A stretch of 64,000 nt of DNA from a candidate division WS6 bacterium OLB21 (GTDB lineage Bacteria; Patescibacteriota; Dojkabacteria; B142; OLB20), in assembly GCA_001567305.1 (NCBI GenBank), contig JYPD01000022.1, positions 1 through 64,000 of the forward strand, read 5' to 3'. The notes under the pieces were generated by a model. It had not been told where the DNA came from and did not search any database. It worked only from the letters and a program-made list of their open reading frames with translations. Positions within the stretch are counted from its first letter, which is position 1. Every line of letters starts with the position of its first letter. A program made the translations under genes and the position numbers. Shown one piece after another: positions 40,580 through 50,800 of this stretch.

Positions 40580-40857
40580 AGCTATTTTTAAAAATAAATA
40601 AAATTATTTTGATTATTTAAGATTGCAAGTCAAAAATAATCTGGACCAGCAAGTATTTATGCTGTACCTGTTTTAAAATTATCGGCAAACGCCGAATTTG
40701 AACTCAGAAGCTTACTGAGCCCAAATACGAAGTTCGAACGACTTGAAAAAATAAATCTATATGATTTCTTACAATTTGTTTTTGACAAATTCATTTTGGC
40801 AGTTTTCTTCAATCTAAACATTTACTAAATCAAGTGTAGAAAAAGGGGATAGTCATG
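40580..40857 (-). promoter_or_regulatory. Intergenic region with candidate pilin promoter
   Basis: 278 bases without a gene. On the minus strand TTGACT (40628-40633) is followed after 19 bases by AATAAT, giving a leader of about 20 bases. The rest is AT-rich; GGCAAACGCCG near 40683 and AAGCTTACTGAGC near 40710 are too short to call structured elements. Confidence 0.35.
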
Positions 40858-41376
40858 TCAAGAGATATCTTCGAATATTTGTTTGTAGGTTTTTTGATAC
40901 CATGGGTTGAAAAGCACTAGCATAATCGTTTCAATTGATTTAAATTCATACTCTGAGATTACTTTTCTGGCAGTTTGCGCGGATACTTCTATGGGTACAC
41001 GGAACACTCCAGTTGAAATGCTTGGAAAAGCAATTGATTTACACTTGAGATTTTCTGCAATCAGAAGGCTATTATTGTAACAATCAGCAAGAAGAGAAAT
41101 ATCATCTTGTTCATAAATAGGCCCAACAGTATGAATAATATATTTTGCATCAAGTTCATAAGCTTTGGTTGCAACCGCTTGACCAGTTGGCAAGCCATCT
41201 TTGTAATTGCTATTTCTAAGTGAGAGACATTCTTCATATAACTTGGGGCCGGCGTACCGATGAATTGCTCCATCAACGCCTCCTCCACCAAGCAAGCTTG
41301 AATTGGCAGCATTAACAATGGCGTCTGCGGTGATTTCTGTAATATCGCCTTGTAGTATTTGTATTTTAGGCGTCAT
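40858..41376 (-). CDS. Macro domain protein (ADP-ribose hydrolase type)
   Basis: 172 residues, a single macro domain. ADP-ribose-binding motifs: ILQGDITEITADAIVNAANS, GGGGVDGAIHRYAG, and PSISTGVFRVP. Residues match the MacroD-type O-acetyl-ADP-ribose deacetylases, which also remove mono-ADP-ribose from proteins. It stands alone next to a tRNA gene; no ADP-ribosyltransferase is seen nearby. Confidence 0.92.
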   Translation of the reverse strand: MTPKIQILQGDITEITADAIVNAANSSLLGGGGVDGAIHRYAGPKLYEECLSLRNSNYKDGLPTGQAVATKAYELDAKYIIHTVGPIYEQDDISLLADCYNNSLLIAENLKCKSIAFPSISTGVFRVPIEVSAQTARKVISEYEFKSIETIMLVLFNPWYQKTYKQIFEDIS

Positions 41377-41392
41377 ATCTTAGCAATTTATA

Positions 41393-41473
41393 TGCCGAGG
41401 AGAGGAGTCGAACCTCCACATCCGAAGATACTGGTTCCTAAGACCAGCGCGTCTGCCATTCCGCCACCTCGGC
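41393..41473 (-). tRNA. tRNA-Leu (anticodon TAG)
   Basis: On the minus strand the acceptor GCCGAGG pairs with CCTCGGC, followed by discriminator A; no CCA is encoded. D-arm GGCGGAATGGCAGACGC, anticodon stem CTGGT/ACCAG with loop CTTAGGA (anticodon TAG), a long variable arm around ATCTTCGGAT, and T-arm GGTTCGACTCC. The long variable arm and A73 support leucine. Confidence 0.95.
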
Positions 41474-41586
41474 TTTTTCGCAAAACAATTGTAGCATAAA
41501 TACCGATAATTGGAAGCAGATTATAACCAAAGCTGGAATATGACTATCTTGCATGATATTATTGCTTTGCATAACTTTGATACTTT

Positions 41587-44184
41587 ATGTCAAGTTCTAC
41601 ACCAATGATGGCTCAGTATAATGAGCTGAAGCAAAGGCATTCTGATTGTCTGCTTTTGTTTCGCATGGGTGATTTTTACGAAGGTTTCAACGAAGATGCC
41701 AGAATATTGTCAAAAGTGTTAGGAATCACTCTTACGGGAAGGGGGAAGGATGAAAATCGTACACCTATGGCAGGTATTCCATATCATGCGTTAAAGCAAT
41801 ATCTACCAAAGCTCATTGAAGCTGGGCATAGGGTAGCCATAGCTGAACAGGCTTCTGAACCAAAGCCGGGGCAAATTGTCGACAGAAAAGTAGTCAGAAT
41901 AGTAACAGCAGGGACAATAATTGAAGATGAAATTCTAAGTTCCTCAGTTAATAACTACCTTGTAGCGTTGTCTAAAAACAAGCTGAAAAACAAATATTAT
42001 GTTGGAATATCAATACTTGATTTAAGCACTGGTTTCTTTACCTGCTCAGAATTGGTATCGAACCAAGAAGTCTTGCCTAGAGTTCTGATTGAAGAGTTGT
42101 TTCGTGTCGGCCCCGCAGAAATTGTCATTGCCAAGCAAGATGAACATTTCTTTTCCACGATTAAACAGACATTTAAAGTATATTTGCAAGAAGATCATCT
42201 TGGTGTATCGCAGCCCGAAGCAGAAAGAGTACTAATTGAATTTTTCAATACAAATTCTTTAAAAGGCTTTGGAATCGAAGATCAAAAAGCGGCGATACAT
42301 GCCAGTGCTATGATCTTGAAATATTTAGAATATACTCAAAAGCAAATCCCAGAACACATTACAAGCTTATCCTCATTTGTAATGGGACAATACATGCACC
42401 TTGATCAAGCAACTATTAGAAATCTGGAAATTTTATATCCATTACGAGCCGATGGTAAAGATAAGAATACTCTTTTTGGTTGTATAAATAAGTGTAAAAC
42501 TAACATGGGCCAAAGACTTCTTAGGTATTGGTTGTTAAGACCACTTATCGATGAAGCAGAAATTAATGAGAGACAAGACTGTGTTCAATTCTTTTATGAT
42601 GATAGCGTACTTTTAGCAAAGGTTGTCGACTTAATATCCAATATCCCCGATCTTGATCGAGTGGTTGGAAGAATCGGAAGTAAATCAGCAAATGCAAGAG
42701 ATCTAATCTTTCTTAAGAATGGCCTGATCAATTCAATACAGGCCATAGAACTAATCAGAAAACACACGAAAAAGCCAAAGCTGTTAGATAAAGAATTTAG
42801 TCAATTTAACAGTCTCAAAGACGATGTTATCAGTTTGATTGAAGCTTCCATAGATGAGGATCCCCCGATGACAATTACAGAAGGAAATATAATTAAGAAA
42901 GGATATTCAAGCGATCTTGATGAACTCAAGAATTTTGAACAAGATGGAAAAAACTATGTTCGCAATTTACAGGCTAGAGAAATTGAAAGAACAGGAATCG
43001 CTTCATTAAAAGTAAGATTTAACAAAGTTTTTGGATACTATATTGAAGTCAGTAAAAGTAATATTGCAAAGGTACCTGAAGATTATATTCGTAAACAGAC
43101 TTTGATCGGTGCAGAGAGATATATTACTGAAGAACTTAAGGAGTGGGAGGAAAAAATACTAAATGCCGAATCAAAATCAGCAGAACTGGAATACTCCATA
43201 TTTGAAAAGATTAGGAGTCAAATTGTAGAAAAAGTTGCAATCATCAAAGAGTTATCTTCTGTCATAGCTTCTATAGATGTTTTCAGCAACTTTGCTAGTC
43301 TTGCAATTTCGAGAAAGTATAACCGTCCGTTAGTAAGTAATAATGGAAGCGAAACAATTATTATCAAAGGAAGGCATCCGGTAGTTGAAGAATCATTATC
43401 AGTTGATTACATATCAAACGATACAAAGTTTGTGCAGGGTAAGGAAGATGTCCTTATTCTTACGGGTCCAAATATGTCAGGAAAGTCAACTTATATCAGA
43501 CAGGTAGCTATTATATTTCTTATGTCTCAGATCGGATCTTTTGTGCCAGCTGATTCTGCAGTGCTACCGATAGTAGATCGTGTTTTCACAAGAGTTGGCG
43601 CCTCCGACAACCTTGCCACCGGTGAATCAACATTCATGGTAGAAATGAACGAAACTGCTAACATCCTAAATAATGCTACGCAAAAGTCCTTGATTATCTT
43701 GGACGAAGTTGGCAGAGGAACAAGTACTTACGACGGAGTAGCAATCGCCTGGTCTATAGTAGAATTCATTGCTACTAAGCTTGGTGCCAGAACCTTGTTT
43801 GCTACTCACTATCACGAACTAATTCAGCTAGAAGCATCTTTCGAAAATGTTATTAATTACAATGTTTATGTAAAGGAATACGAAGGCAAGATTTTATTTA
43901 TGAGAGAAATTCGAAGGGGAGGCACAGATAAAAGTTATGGAATTCATGTAGCAAAGCTTGCAGGCGTTCCACCTGTTGTAATCAATAGAGCCAATGCTAT
44001 CCTTAAGAGACTTGAAATAAGATCTCAAAGCAAGACAGGCAATACTCCGGAACAATTAACATTTGGGAGTAATGAAGTTATGATATCTGATCCGGATTCG
44101 CTGCTAGATGGAATTGATATAAACTCAATTACTCCAATTCAAGCATTGAATCTATTAAAAGAACTTAAAGATAAGCGTCGGTGA
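41587..44184 (+). CDS. mutS: DNA mismatch repair protein MutS
   Basis: 865 residues, complete. N-terminal mismatch-recognition F-x-E in MGDFYEGFNEDA, connector and lever domains, clamp, then the ATPase with P-loop LTGPNMSGKSTYIRQVA (residues about 627-643), STFMVEMNETA, Walker B LIILDEVGRGTSTYDG and ATHYHEL. A possible -10, TATTAT at 41557-41562, lies 24 bases before the ATG. No mutL is in the window. The stop overlaps the GTG of mfd by four bases. Confidence 0.97.
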   Translation: MSSSTPMMAQYNELKQRHSDCLLLFRMGDFYEGFNEDARILSKVLGITLTGRGKDENRTPMAGIPYHALKQYLPKLIEAGHRVAIAEQASEPKPGQIVDRKVVRIVTAGTIIEDEILSSSVNNYLVALSKNKLKNKYYVGISILDLSTGFFTCSELVSNQEVLPRVLIEELFRVGPAEIVIAKQDEHFFSTIKQTFKVYLQEDHLGVSQPEAERVLIEFFNTNSLKGFGIEDQKAAIHASAMILKYLEYTQKQIPEHITSLSSFVMGQYMHLDQATIRNLEILYPLRADGKDKNTLFGCINKCKTNMGQRLLRYWLLRPLIDEAEINERQDCVQFFYDDSVLLAKVVDLISNIPDLDRVVGRIGSKSANARDLIFLKNGLINSIQAIELIRKHTKKPKLLDKEFSQFNSLKDDVISLIEASIDEDPPMTITEGNIIKKGYSSDLDELKNFEQDGKNYVRNLQAREIERTGIASLKVRFNKVFGYYIEVSKSNIAKVPEDYIRKQTLIGAERYITEELKEWEEKILNAESKSAELEYSIFEKIRSQIVEKVAIIKELSSVIASIDVFSNFASLAISRKYNRPLVSNNGSETIIIKGRHPVVEESLSVDYISNDTKFVQGKEDVLILTGPNMSGKSTYIRQVAIIFLMSQIGSFVPADSAVLPIVDRVFTRVGASDNLATGESTFMVEMNETANILNNATQKSLIILDEVGRGTSTYDGVAIAWSIVEFIATKLGARTLFATHYHELIQLEASFENVINYNVYVKEYEGKILFMREIRRGGTDKSYGIHVAKLAGVPPVVINRANAILKRLEIRSQSKTGNTPEQLTFGSNEVMISDPDSLLDGIDINSITPIQALNLLKELKDKRR

Positions 44185-46748
44185 ATTATTACATCCCTTT
44201 CCAAAAACACGAAGCCTACCAGAAATTACTTGAAAGAATAAAAAGTATAGATTTTGAACGGATATCCATGCCAATAATCGAGATCAGTGGTATGCCTTTA
44301 GCTCTTCACGATGATTTAATTGGAAATCTGAACAGGGATATAAGACAATCGAATTTCTATGCTGAGAGAGACTCATTAGAGATTCGAAAATACTTTGATT
44401 CTATTCAAAGATTTAATTGTCTAGATACCGAATATTCAGAAATGCTTCAATACTGCATTAATCATAATTTAGAGCATTCAAAAAGAGTGAATCAACCCGG
44501 TGAATATGCTAGAGTTGCAGATATGCTACAAATCTGGCCTCCAGGGTATGAACATCCTCTTAGAATCAGTTATTTTGATGCAAGTCCTGAATCTGCCTAT
44601 TTTTTTGATGAGATTTACGGAAAGCAACTCTCTGCCGTGGATGAATTCTTACTGGGAGACCTCAAATTAATTGAATCTCAAGCTTTGATGTCATCATTAC
44701 ATATTGCTTCAGATTATCAGAATGTAGCGAGTAGTCTGCTACTTTTTGGAGGTGACAGTTTAGATAGTTATAATTCAAAAAGCCAGATACAGTTTGACTT
44801 CAATTATCCTTCTTTGTATTTTCACAGATTTGATTTACTAGAAAAGGATTTAGCCAAGTATGAAAAAGAAGGTTACAAAATACAAATTCTTACAAAACAT
44901 GCTGATCAACTTCCAGAAGGTCTAGGACATTATGTTTCAAATGCAGATAACGAGCTTGATGCCGGTTATATCTCAGAAAGAATTAAGTCTCTAACACTAA
45001 CCGACAGAGAACTATTCGGAACAATCTTTATCAGCAAAAGAACCAAACAAATCTCTAATACCCAGGCCAGAAAGCTACTAGCAGAGCTTGAAGGAGAAAT
45101 TGAGATTGGAAATTTTGTTGTGCATGAGGATCATGGAATAGGAATCTATAAAGGCATCAAGCAAGAGGAATTTAAACAAAGAATACCACTTGGTTTCAAC
45201 GAGTTTAAAGTTACAACAATTTACGAAGACTATTTACTAATTGCCTATGCTGAAGGCGATGAACTTTATGTTCCACTGAGTCAAATAGATAAGATAACGA
45301 AATATATTGGACCTGATGAGCAGACTCCAAGAGTAACAAGACTAGGTAAAACAGATTGGCATACAATAACTAAGAAGGTAAAAGCATCTTTGATCATTCT
45401 TGCCAGAGAGTTGGTCCAACATTATGCTCTTCGAAGTATAACCAAGACAGAAGCGGTTTCAACTGATGCTAGCAAGGGGTTTATTCAGTTTATGGAGGAT
45501 TTCCCATATCAGGAGACAGATGATCAGAAAAGAACTGAGAAAGAGATATATAAAGATTTAGAAAGCGGCAAGCCAATGAATCGACTTTTAGTAGGGGATG
45601 TCGGGTTTGGAAAAACAGAAATGGCGATGAGAGCTGCATATAAGATTGCCGAGTCTGGTAAACAAGTAGTCGTTTTGTGTCCAACAACAGTACTTGCAGC
45701 TCAACATCAAAAAGTTTTCACTGAAAGGTTCTCTGGAACCGGCTTTAAGATTGCCTCCCTATCAAGGTTCTCGGCTAAGAATTCTCAAGAGATCATTGAC
45801 AATGTGGAGCAAGGAAAAATCGACATTCTCGTTGGAACACATCGACTACTTACCGGTAGAGTAAAGTTTAAAAACCTCGGTTTATTAATCATTGATGAAG
45901 AGCAAAAGTTTGGAGTGAAGCAAAAAGAGAAGCTTAAGCAGATGCAAATTGGAGTTCATGTTCTTTCGATGAGTGCTACGCCAATTCCTAGAACATTAAG
46001 CATGGCCTTATCCAGCATTCAAGACATTTCGCTTATCCAAACTCCACCAGAAGGACGAAAGGGAGTTAATACATTTGTTGCTAAACTTGATTATCAAAAG
46101 ATATCTGAGGCAATCAATAACGAAATCAACAGAGGAGGACAAGTCTACTATCTTTACAATCGAGTTCGCACGATAAATTCTATTTTAGCTAAACTTTCAA
46201 AATTAATGCCCAAGGTTCGATTTGCAATAGCTCATGGGCAGATGACAAGCACTTCGTTAGAGAAAACTATTAATGATTTCTATAATTACAGGTACGATGT
46301 ACTTATCTGTACTACAATCATTGAAAACGGTATTGATATGCAAAATGTGAATACAATAATCATTGAGCAAGCTCAAAATTTTGGACTGGGTCAGCTCTAT
46401 CAGCTTAGAGGTCGTGTAGGAAGAGGAGATAAACAAGCATATGCGTATTTGTTTTACGAAGGAGAGGATATAAACAAGAAAGATAAGGTAGAAGATGAAG
46501 AAATCCTTGGAGAGAAATTACTCAAGCAAAAACGCCAACATCAAAAATATAAAGAGCGGTTGAAATCTATTGTTGATTTTCAAAATCTAGGCTCAGGTTT
46601 TAACTTAGCCAGCAGAGATCTAGAGATTCGGGGAGCCGGAAATCTCCTAGGTAAAGAGCAGCATGGAAATATTTCTCAGATTGGTTATGGTCTTTACATG
46701 CAACTGCTTGCTCAAGAAATAGAAAAGTTGAAGAATAATGAAGTATAA
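44181..46748 (+). CDS. mfd: Transcription-repair coupling factor, short form
   Basis: 855 residues from GTG. The RNA polymerase-binding domain is clear (GNFVVHEDHGIGIYKGI), as are the helicase motifs LLVGDVGFGKTEMAMRAA (residue about 470), DEEQKFG (about 571), SMSATPIPRTL and QLRGRVGRGD. It is about 300 residues shorter than E. coli Mfd: the UvrB-like N-terminus is trimmed and the C-terminal D7 autoinhibitory domain is absent, as the protein stops soon after GNLLGKEQHGNISQIGYGLY. Coupled to mutS and to the arginyltransferase-like gene. Confidence 0.95.
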   Translation: MNYYIPFQKHEAYQKLLERIKSIDFERISMPIIEISGMPLALHDDLIGNLNRDIRQSNFYAERDSLEIRKYFDSIQRFNCLDTEYSEMLQYCINHNLEHSKRVNQPGEYARVADMLQIWPPGYEHPLRISYFDASPESAYFFDEIYGKQLSAVDEFLLGDLKLIESQALMSSLHIASDYQNVASSLLLFGGDSLDSYNSKSQIQFDFNYPSLYFHRFDLLEKDLAKYEKEGYKIQILTKHADQLPEGLGHYVSNADNELDAGYISERIKSLTLTDRELFGTIFISKRTKQISNTQARKLLAELEGEIEIGNFVVHEDHGIGIYKGIKQEEFKQRIPLGFNEFKVTTIYEDYLLIAYAEGDELYVPLSQIDKITKYIGPDEQTPRVTRLGKTDWHTITKKVKASLIILARELVQHYALRSITKTEAVSTDASKGFIQFMEDFPYQETDDQKRTEKEIYKDLESGKPMNRLLVGDVGFGKTEMAMRAAYKIAESGKQVVVLCPTTVLAAQHQKVFTERFSGTGFKIASLSRFSAKNSQEIIDNVEQGKIDILVGTHRLLTGRVKFKNLGLLIIDEEQKFGVKQKEKLKQMQIGVHVLSMSATPIPRTLSMALSSIQDISLIQTPPEGRKGVNTFVAKLDYQKISEAINNEINRGGQVYYLYNRVRTINSILAKLSKLMPKVRFAIAHGQMTSTSLEKTINDFYNYRYDVLICTTIIENGIDMQNVNTIIIEQAQNFGLGQLYQLRGRVGRGDKQAYAYLFYEGEDINKKDKVEDEEILGEKLLKQKRQHQKYKERLKSIVDFQNLGSGFNLASRDLEIRGAGNLLGKEQHGNISQIGYGLYMQLLAQEIEKLKNNEV

Positions 46749-47429
46749 TGAATCGCATGAATAGTTATATTAACTGGAACGAAGTTCAGATTGATCCTAC
46801 AAGTGACGCAGAGATTAATGCGTTATATGATCAAGGATATGTTTTTGTGCGTATTGGAAAAAAACATACTTCAGCAAACTAGATCGGTTAGGATTAAACT
46901 TGCCGATTTCACTTTAAGTAGCGAAAACAGAAGAGTCTTAAGAAAAGTTGAAAACCTATCATTAGAACTAATTAAGCTACCAATATCACCCGATAATTAC
47001 GACTGGCATATTCATAAACTGGGAAAAGACTTCTATAATAATAAATTCGGTCCGGGTATCTTTACAGCCTCGAGAATTAAAACGATACTAACCACCCAAG
47101 AACTTAATTTTAACTTTCTTCTGAAATACTCGATAATAGATCAAAACTGTGGTTATGCAATTGCCTACTCTAATAGTAGTATCATGCACTACGCCTATCC
47201 ATTTTATGATTTTGAGGCATATCCAAGTAACTTAGGTATGGCGATGATGATTCAGGCAATACTATATGCTCAAAACGAAGGACGAGAGTATATCTATCTA
47301 GGCTCTGTAAGAAAAGCTTCAGATATCTACAAGCTTCAATTCAAGGGAGTAGAGTATTATCAAAAAGATCAATGGAGTAACGACATTGCTACACTCAAGC
47401 AAGAAGTGTTTGAAACCCCGAGTATCTAG
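46748..47429 (+). CDS. Arginyl-tRNA--protein transferase-like (ATE/Bpt) GNAT-fold protein (frameshifted)
   Basis: About 227 residues. From the ATG at 46748, overlapping the mfd stop by one base, to LYDQGYVFVRIGKN; one base less in the A7 run 46858-46864 joins ILQQTRSVRIKLADFTLSSENRRVL. The core resembles the ATE/Bpt C-terminal domain (TRSVRI, SSENRRVLRK, HYAYPFYDFEAYP, YIYLGSVRKASDIYKLQF). Usual members transfer Arg or Leu from tRNA to protein N-termini as a degradation tag. The N-terminal Cys cluster of true Ate1/Bpt is missing. Substrate uncertain. Confidence 0.65.
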
Positions 47430-47464
47430 TTTGAATTCAGAAATAATTAACCAGCGCAAAGTAT

Positions 47465-47505
47465 AGTTCATTAATTAATTTATTATTTTTAATTTAATGA
47501 ACTTA
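47465..47505 (+). repeat. Inverted repeat spanning the ssb start codon
   Basis: AGTTCATTAA at 47465-47474 is repeated inverted as TTAATGAACT at about 47494-47503, and that arm contains the ssb ATG. AT-rich, so stability is modest, but it would hide the start codon in RNA. Confidence 0.5.
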
Positions 47506-47814
47506 CAGCAACTATTCCTTCTTGGTAGATCAACCCGAGATGCAGAGGTTCTAGAGAGTAAAGAAGGTAAGTCATATGCAAAGTTCTCGTTAGCAGTCAA
47601 TGAATTCAGACAAACAGGTGCAGAACGAGAAACTTATACTCAGTATTACAATGTATTGGTATTTGGCAAACGATCGGGCCGTGCAGAAGCTATTAAAAAA
47701 GGCGATTTGGTAATGGTAGATGGAAGACCAGATGTTGATGCGTATCTAAGCAACGATGGTGAGCCTAAAGCAAGCTTAATAGTATTTGCAGATAGATTTA
47801 GAATAATGAAGTAA
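47497..47814 (+). CDS. ssb: Single-stranded DNA-binding protein
   Basis: 105 residues, one OB fold: NLQQLFLLGRSTRDAEV, YAKFSLAVNEF, TQYYNVLVFGKRSGRAE, KKGDLVMVDGRPDVDAY. The acidic C-terminal tail that recruits repair proteins in most bacterial SSBs is absent; the protein ends FADRFRIMK. It could therefore be an accessory SSB or a lineage-reduced form. Confidence 0.88.
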   Translation: MNLQQLFLLGRSTRDAEVLESKEGKSYAKFSLAVNEFRQTGAERETYTQYYNVLVFGKRSGRAEAIKKGDLVMVDGRPDVDAYLSNDGEPKASLIVFADRFRIMK

Positions 47815-47821
47815 AAAAATA

Positions 47822-47846
47822 AGGCGCCCCTCTTTCGAGGGCGCCT
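47822..47846 (-). terminator. Intrinsic terminator of the surface protein gene
   Basis: AGGCGCCC (47822-47829) pairs with GGGCGCCT (47839-47846), extended inside by CTC/GAG with one bulged C. On the minus strand it is followed by TTATTTTTTT. It lies between convergent ssb and the surface protein gene. Confidence 0.85.
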
Positions 47847-47864
47847 ATCAATACCATTTAGACT

Positions 47865-50800
47865 TTATCTATTATGTCTACCGCCAAATCCTGTCACTGG
47901 AGCACCCAAATCACTAATACCATATCCTACAGGGTCAACAATGATTCCGTTCAATTCGTCATCTAAGTCAAGGCTACTGCCATCAGTAATACTGTATGTA
48001 ACAACATTAACAGGTTGACCATCTATTGTAGCTTGGCTAAAAGTTGCTTCAGATATTGTGGTAAAGCTATTATTATTTGTATTGTGCTTTCTCAGAACAA
48101 AATCGCTTCCAAGTTCCCCATAATGGTAAATCTTAATCTCCGCTGTGAATCCTGGAGTTCCACAGTCAATCGTAAAGTTCAAGAGCCCTGCTGGGTAACT
48201 ATAACCGGAGTCACTTACTGATAATGATGCTTCAGCTTGTGCAGTAACTGAGCTGATAGTGCATGTATTAGGTGCTTCCAACACACTATAAGCTGAAGAC
48301 ACTTCATTATAGAAGGAAGAAACATGTTCCTGTTCAGAATCTGGAGTGCCGTCATTATTTGCATCGCCACTATTTGGACCGTCATCTTCAACTTGATCTA
48401 AAATGCCATCGTTATCTGAATCTTGTGGTATTGCCCAAATAAAGAATGGATAACTATCGTTATATGCAGCATTTATTGCCCAGATATCTTCAAAGTCCCA
48501 ACTATTTGCGCCAAGTTCTGTCGTAAAGGTGGCTAGAGCTTTCATTTCTGTAGTGTTTTTTGCAACAGCATCACTTTCACAGTCAGTGTTGCCGCAGGCA
48601 TCGGTTACATCTGCTGTTTGAATATCCCAGAAAGAGAACTCAATAACCTCATCTTCGTAACCACCAAAATATCCAGCGAAACCACCGAAGTCACTATCTC
48701 CGGTAACATTTCCAGTAGCGTATGATCGGGATACTGTTCCATCATCATCATTAAAACCGACTAAACCTCTGGCATGACTGTAAGAAGAGTCTTCGGCATA
48801 TACATTACCAGTTGCAAACGAGAGATCTACTAGTTTTTCGTTATAACCAACAAGACCTCCAACTATTTCTTCTCCGTAAACATCTGCTGACGATGAAGAA
48901 TTCAACACTGTACTACTATTATTACTGAAACTGCCTTGAATGAATCTTGTATTCCATTCTCGTAAATATGAAACATTAACTGGTGTGAATGGATATGTTT
49001 CAGGTGAGGTATAAGGATACTTTGACATACCTTTGAATGGCAATGGTTCAACAGTTTGTCCGTACGAACCGCTTTTCGCATGTTTATAAATTATCCAATT
49101 ATAGAATATAAAACTTCGTTCTTTTCCATCTTCTACTGGGTTATACTCGAACTCCATGTCAATTACATCTCCCTGGTGCATGATCACAAATTGATCGTTT
49201 GTACTTGAAAGAAGTTGGGCTACATCTCCATATTTTGTAAACCATCCGAATTGAGGCGCGTATGGCTCAAGTGGTTGGTCTGACACATTGTTGTAATTAT
49301 GATCCCAGTAGTATTCTCTGTTAACTTCAGAATAGCCACGGAAGCCAAGATTTGCAGTTTCTGGATGCAGTTCAGTCATCTCGTAGGTTACAGGTGCAGA
49401 AGTATCTACTGCAAAGTAATTAATTCTAGTTCGATCGTAACCTATGCGAACTTCGTAATTATCGCTTACAAATTTACCTGTAAGATCTATAGCTAGTAAT
49501 CGTGGGGAACCGCCAAGCGAAGATATTTGGGATGATGTATAGGCATTTACCCATTCTCCAACAGAATTCTTAACTTGAACTAGTCTTAAGCTATCTGCAT
49601 CTAGTGTGTAATCTATTGCACCTCTAAGGATCAACATTATTCTCGAAGCACCAGACAAGTCACCGAAATCTAGGTTCCAATAGTTAATGTTACTGTCATG
49701 TTTATAGCTCCATTTATCATCATCACTTGCGAGATCATCTAAACAGTTATTTCCATATTTGTCTGTACAGGCTTGTAGGGGATGAGATGGATTATCAGCA
49801 ACAGAGAAGAAGTTCCCCTCGTTGTTTCTAATAGGTGTAGTTACAATGTTGTAGCCCGGTTCATGATCAAAAGTAATAAGTTTAGCCTCATCGTAAAATG
49901 GAATCTCGTTATATTCCTGCGCCATTTTAAGTGAATATTTTCTATCCTTCGGTTGAAGTTTAGATGAGTCAACTTGAACATAATCATCTCCTACAACATT
50001 CCTAGGCATTCCTCTGCCGACATCATGCATGTATGTATAATCGCTTCCATCCCATGTGTATAGAAGTACACTTGATGAGCCTGTACCTAGTGGTTCAGCG
50101 TGTTCTCCAACTAGTCCTCCAATATTATAATATCCTCTAATTTCTCCTGAAGAATGGACATTGTTCATTGTGCCACCAAGATATCCAACTGCGGCACCAA
50201 CAGAATCGTCTCCAACGATATTTACATTATCCAAAGTGAAATTTTGTAATTCTCCACCGTCTCCTAATACGCCGAACAATCCAATATAATCTGCACCGGG
50301 TCTATTTATGGTGAGGTCCGAAATTGTATAGCCGTTTCCAAAAAACTTACCAAAAAATTGATCACTATTATTTCCGATGGGCTCAAATCCTGCGCCTGCA
50401 TTCCACTCAAATGTTTCTGAACAATCAATGTCATTCAAAAGATAGACATTATCTTCGAGGTGTCCGTCTGAGATCGCTTGTAATTCTTCGCAGTCAGTTA
50501 CATTGTATGTAGCAGGTGTATTCTTTACAGCAATTATTGTATAAGAACCTCCTATGGTTACAGGATCGCCATTATCATCATCTGCTGCATAGATCGCTAT
50601 ATATTTACCCTCTGCAGGATTCGGGATTGTATAGCTACCGTTTGTGACCAAAGTCCCCAAGTCCCATTCGCCTGGATCATCTGTAGGTAGGTCCGGAGTA
50701 GAACAGTCATAGATTGAACAATCAGATACGAATATCTTGTAATGATCCCAATTCATATCCGTTACCGAGTCCGTTGCGTATAGTTTCAGTGAAAGTGTAT

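Noticed and set aside
40680-40760. Possible tRNA-like or hairpin element upstream of the pilin gene
   Set aside because: Short GC-containing inverted pieces do not form a cloverleaf, and no T-arm or acceptor pairing is present.
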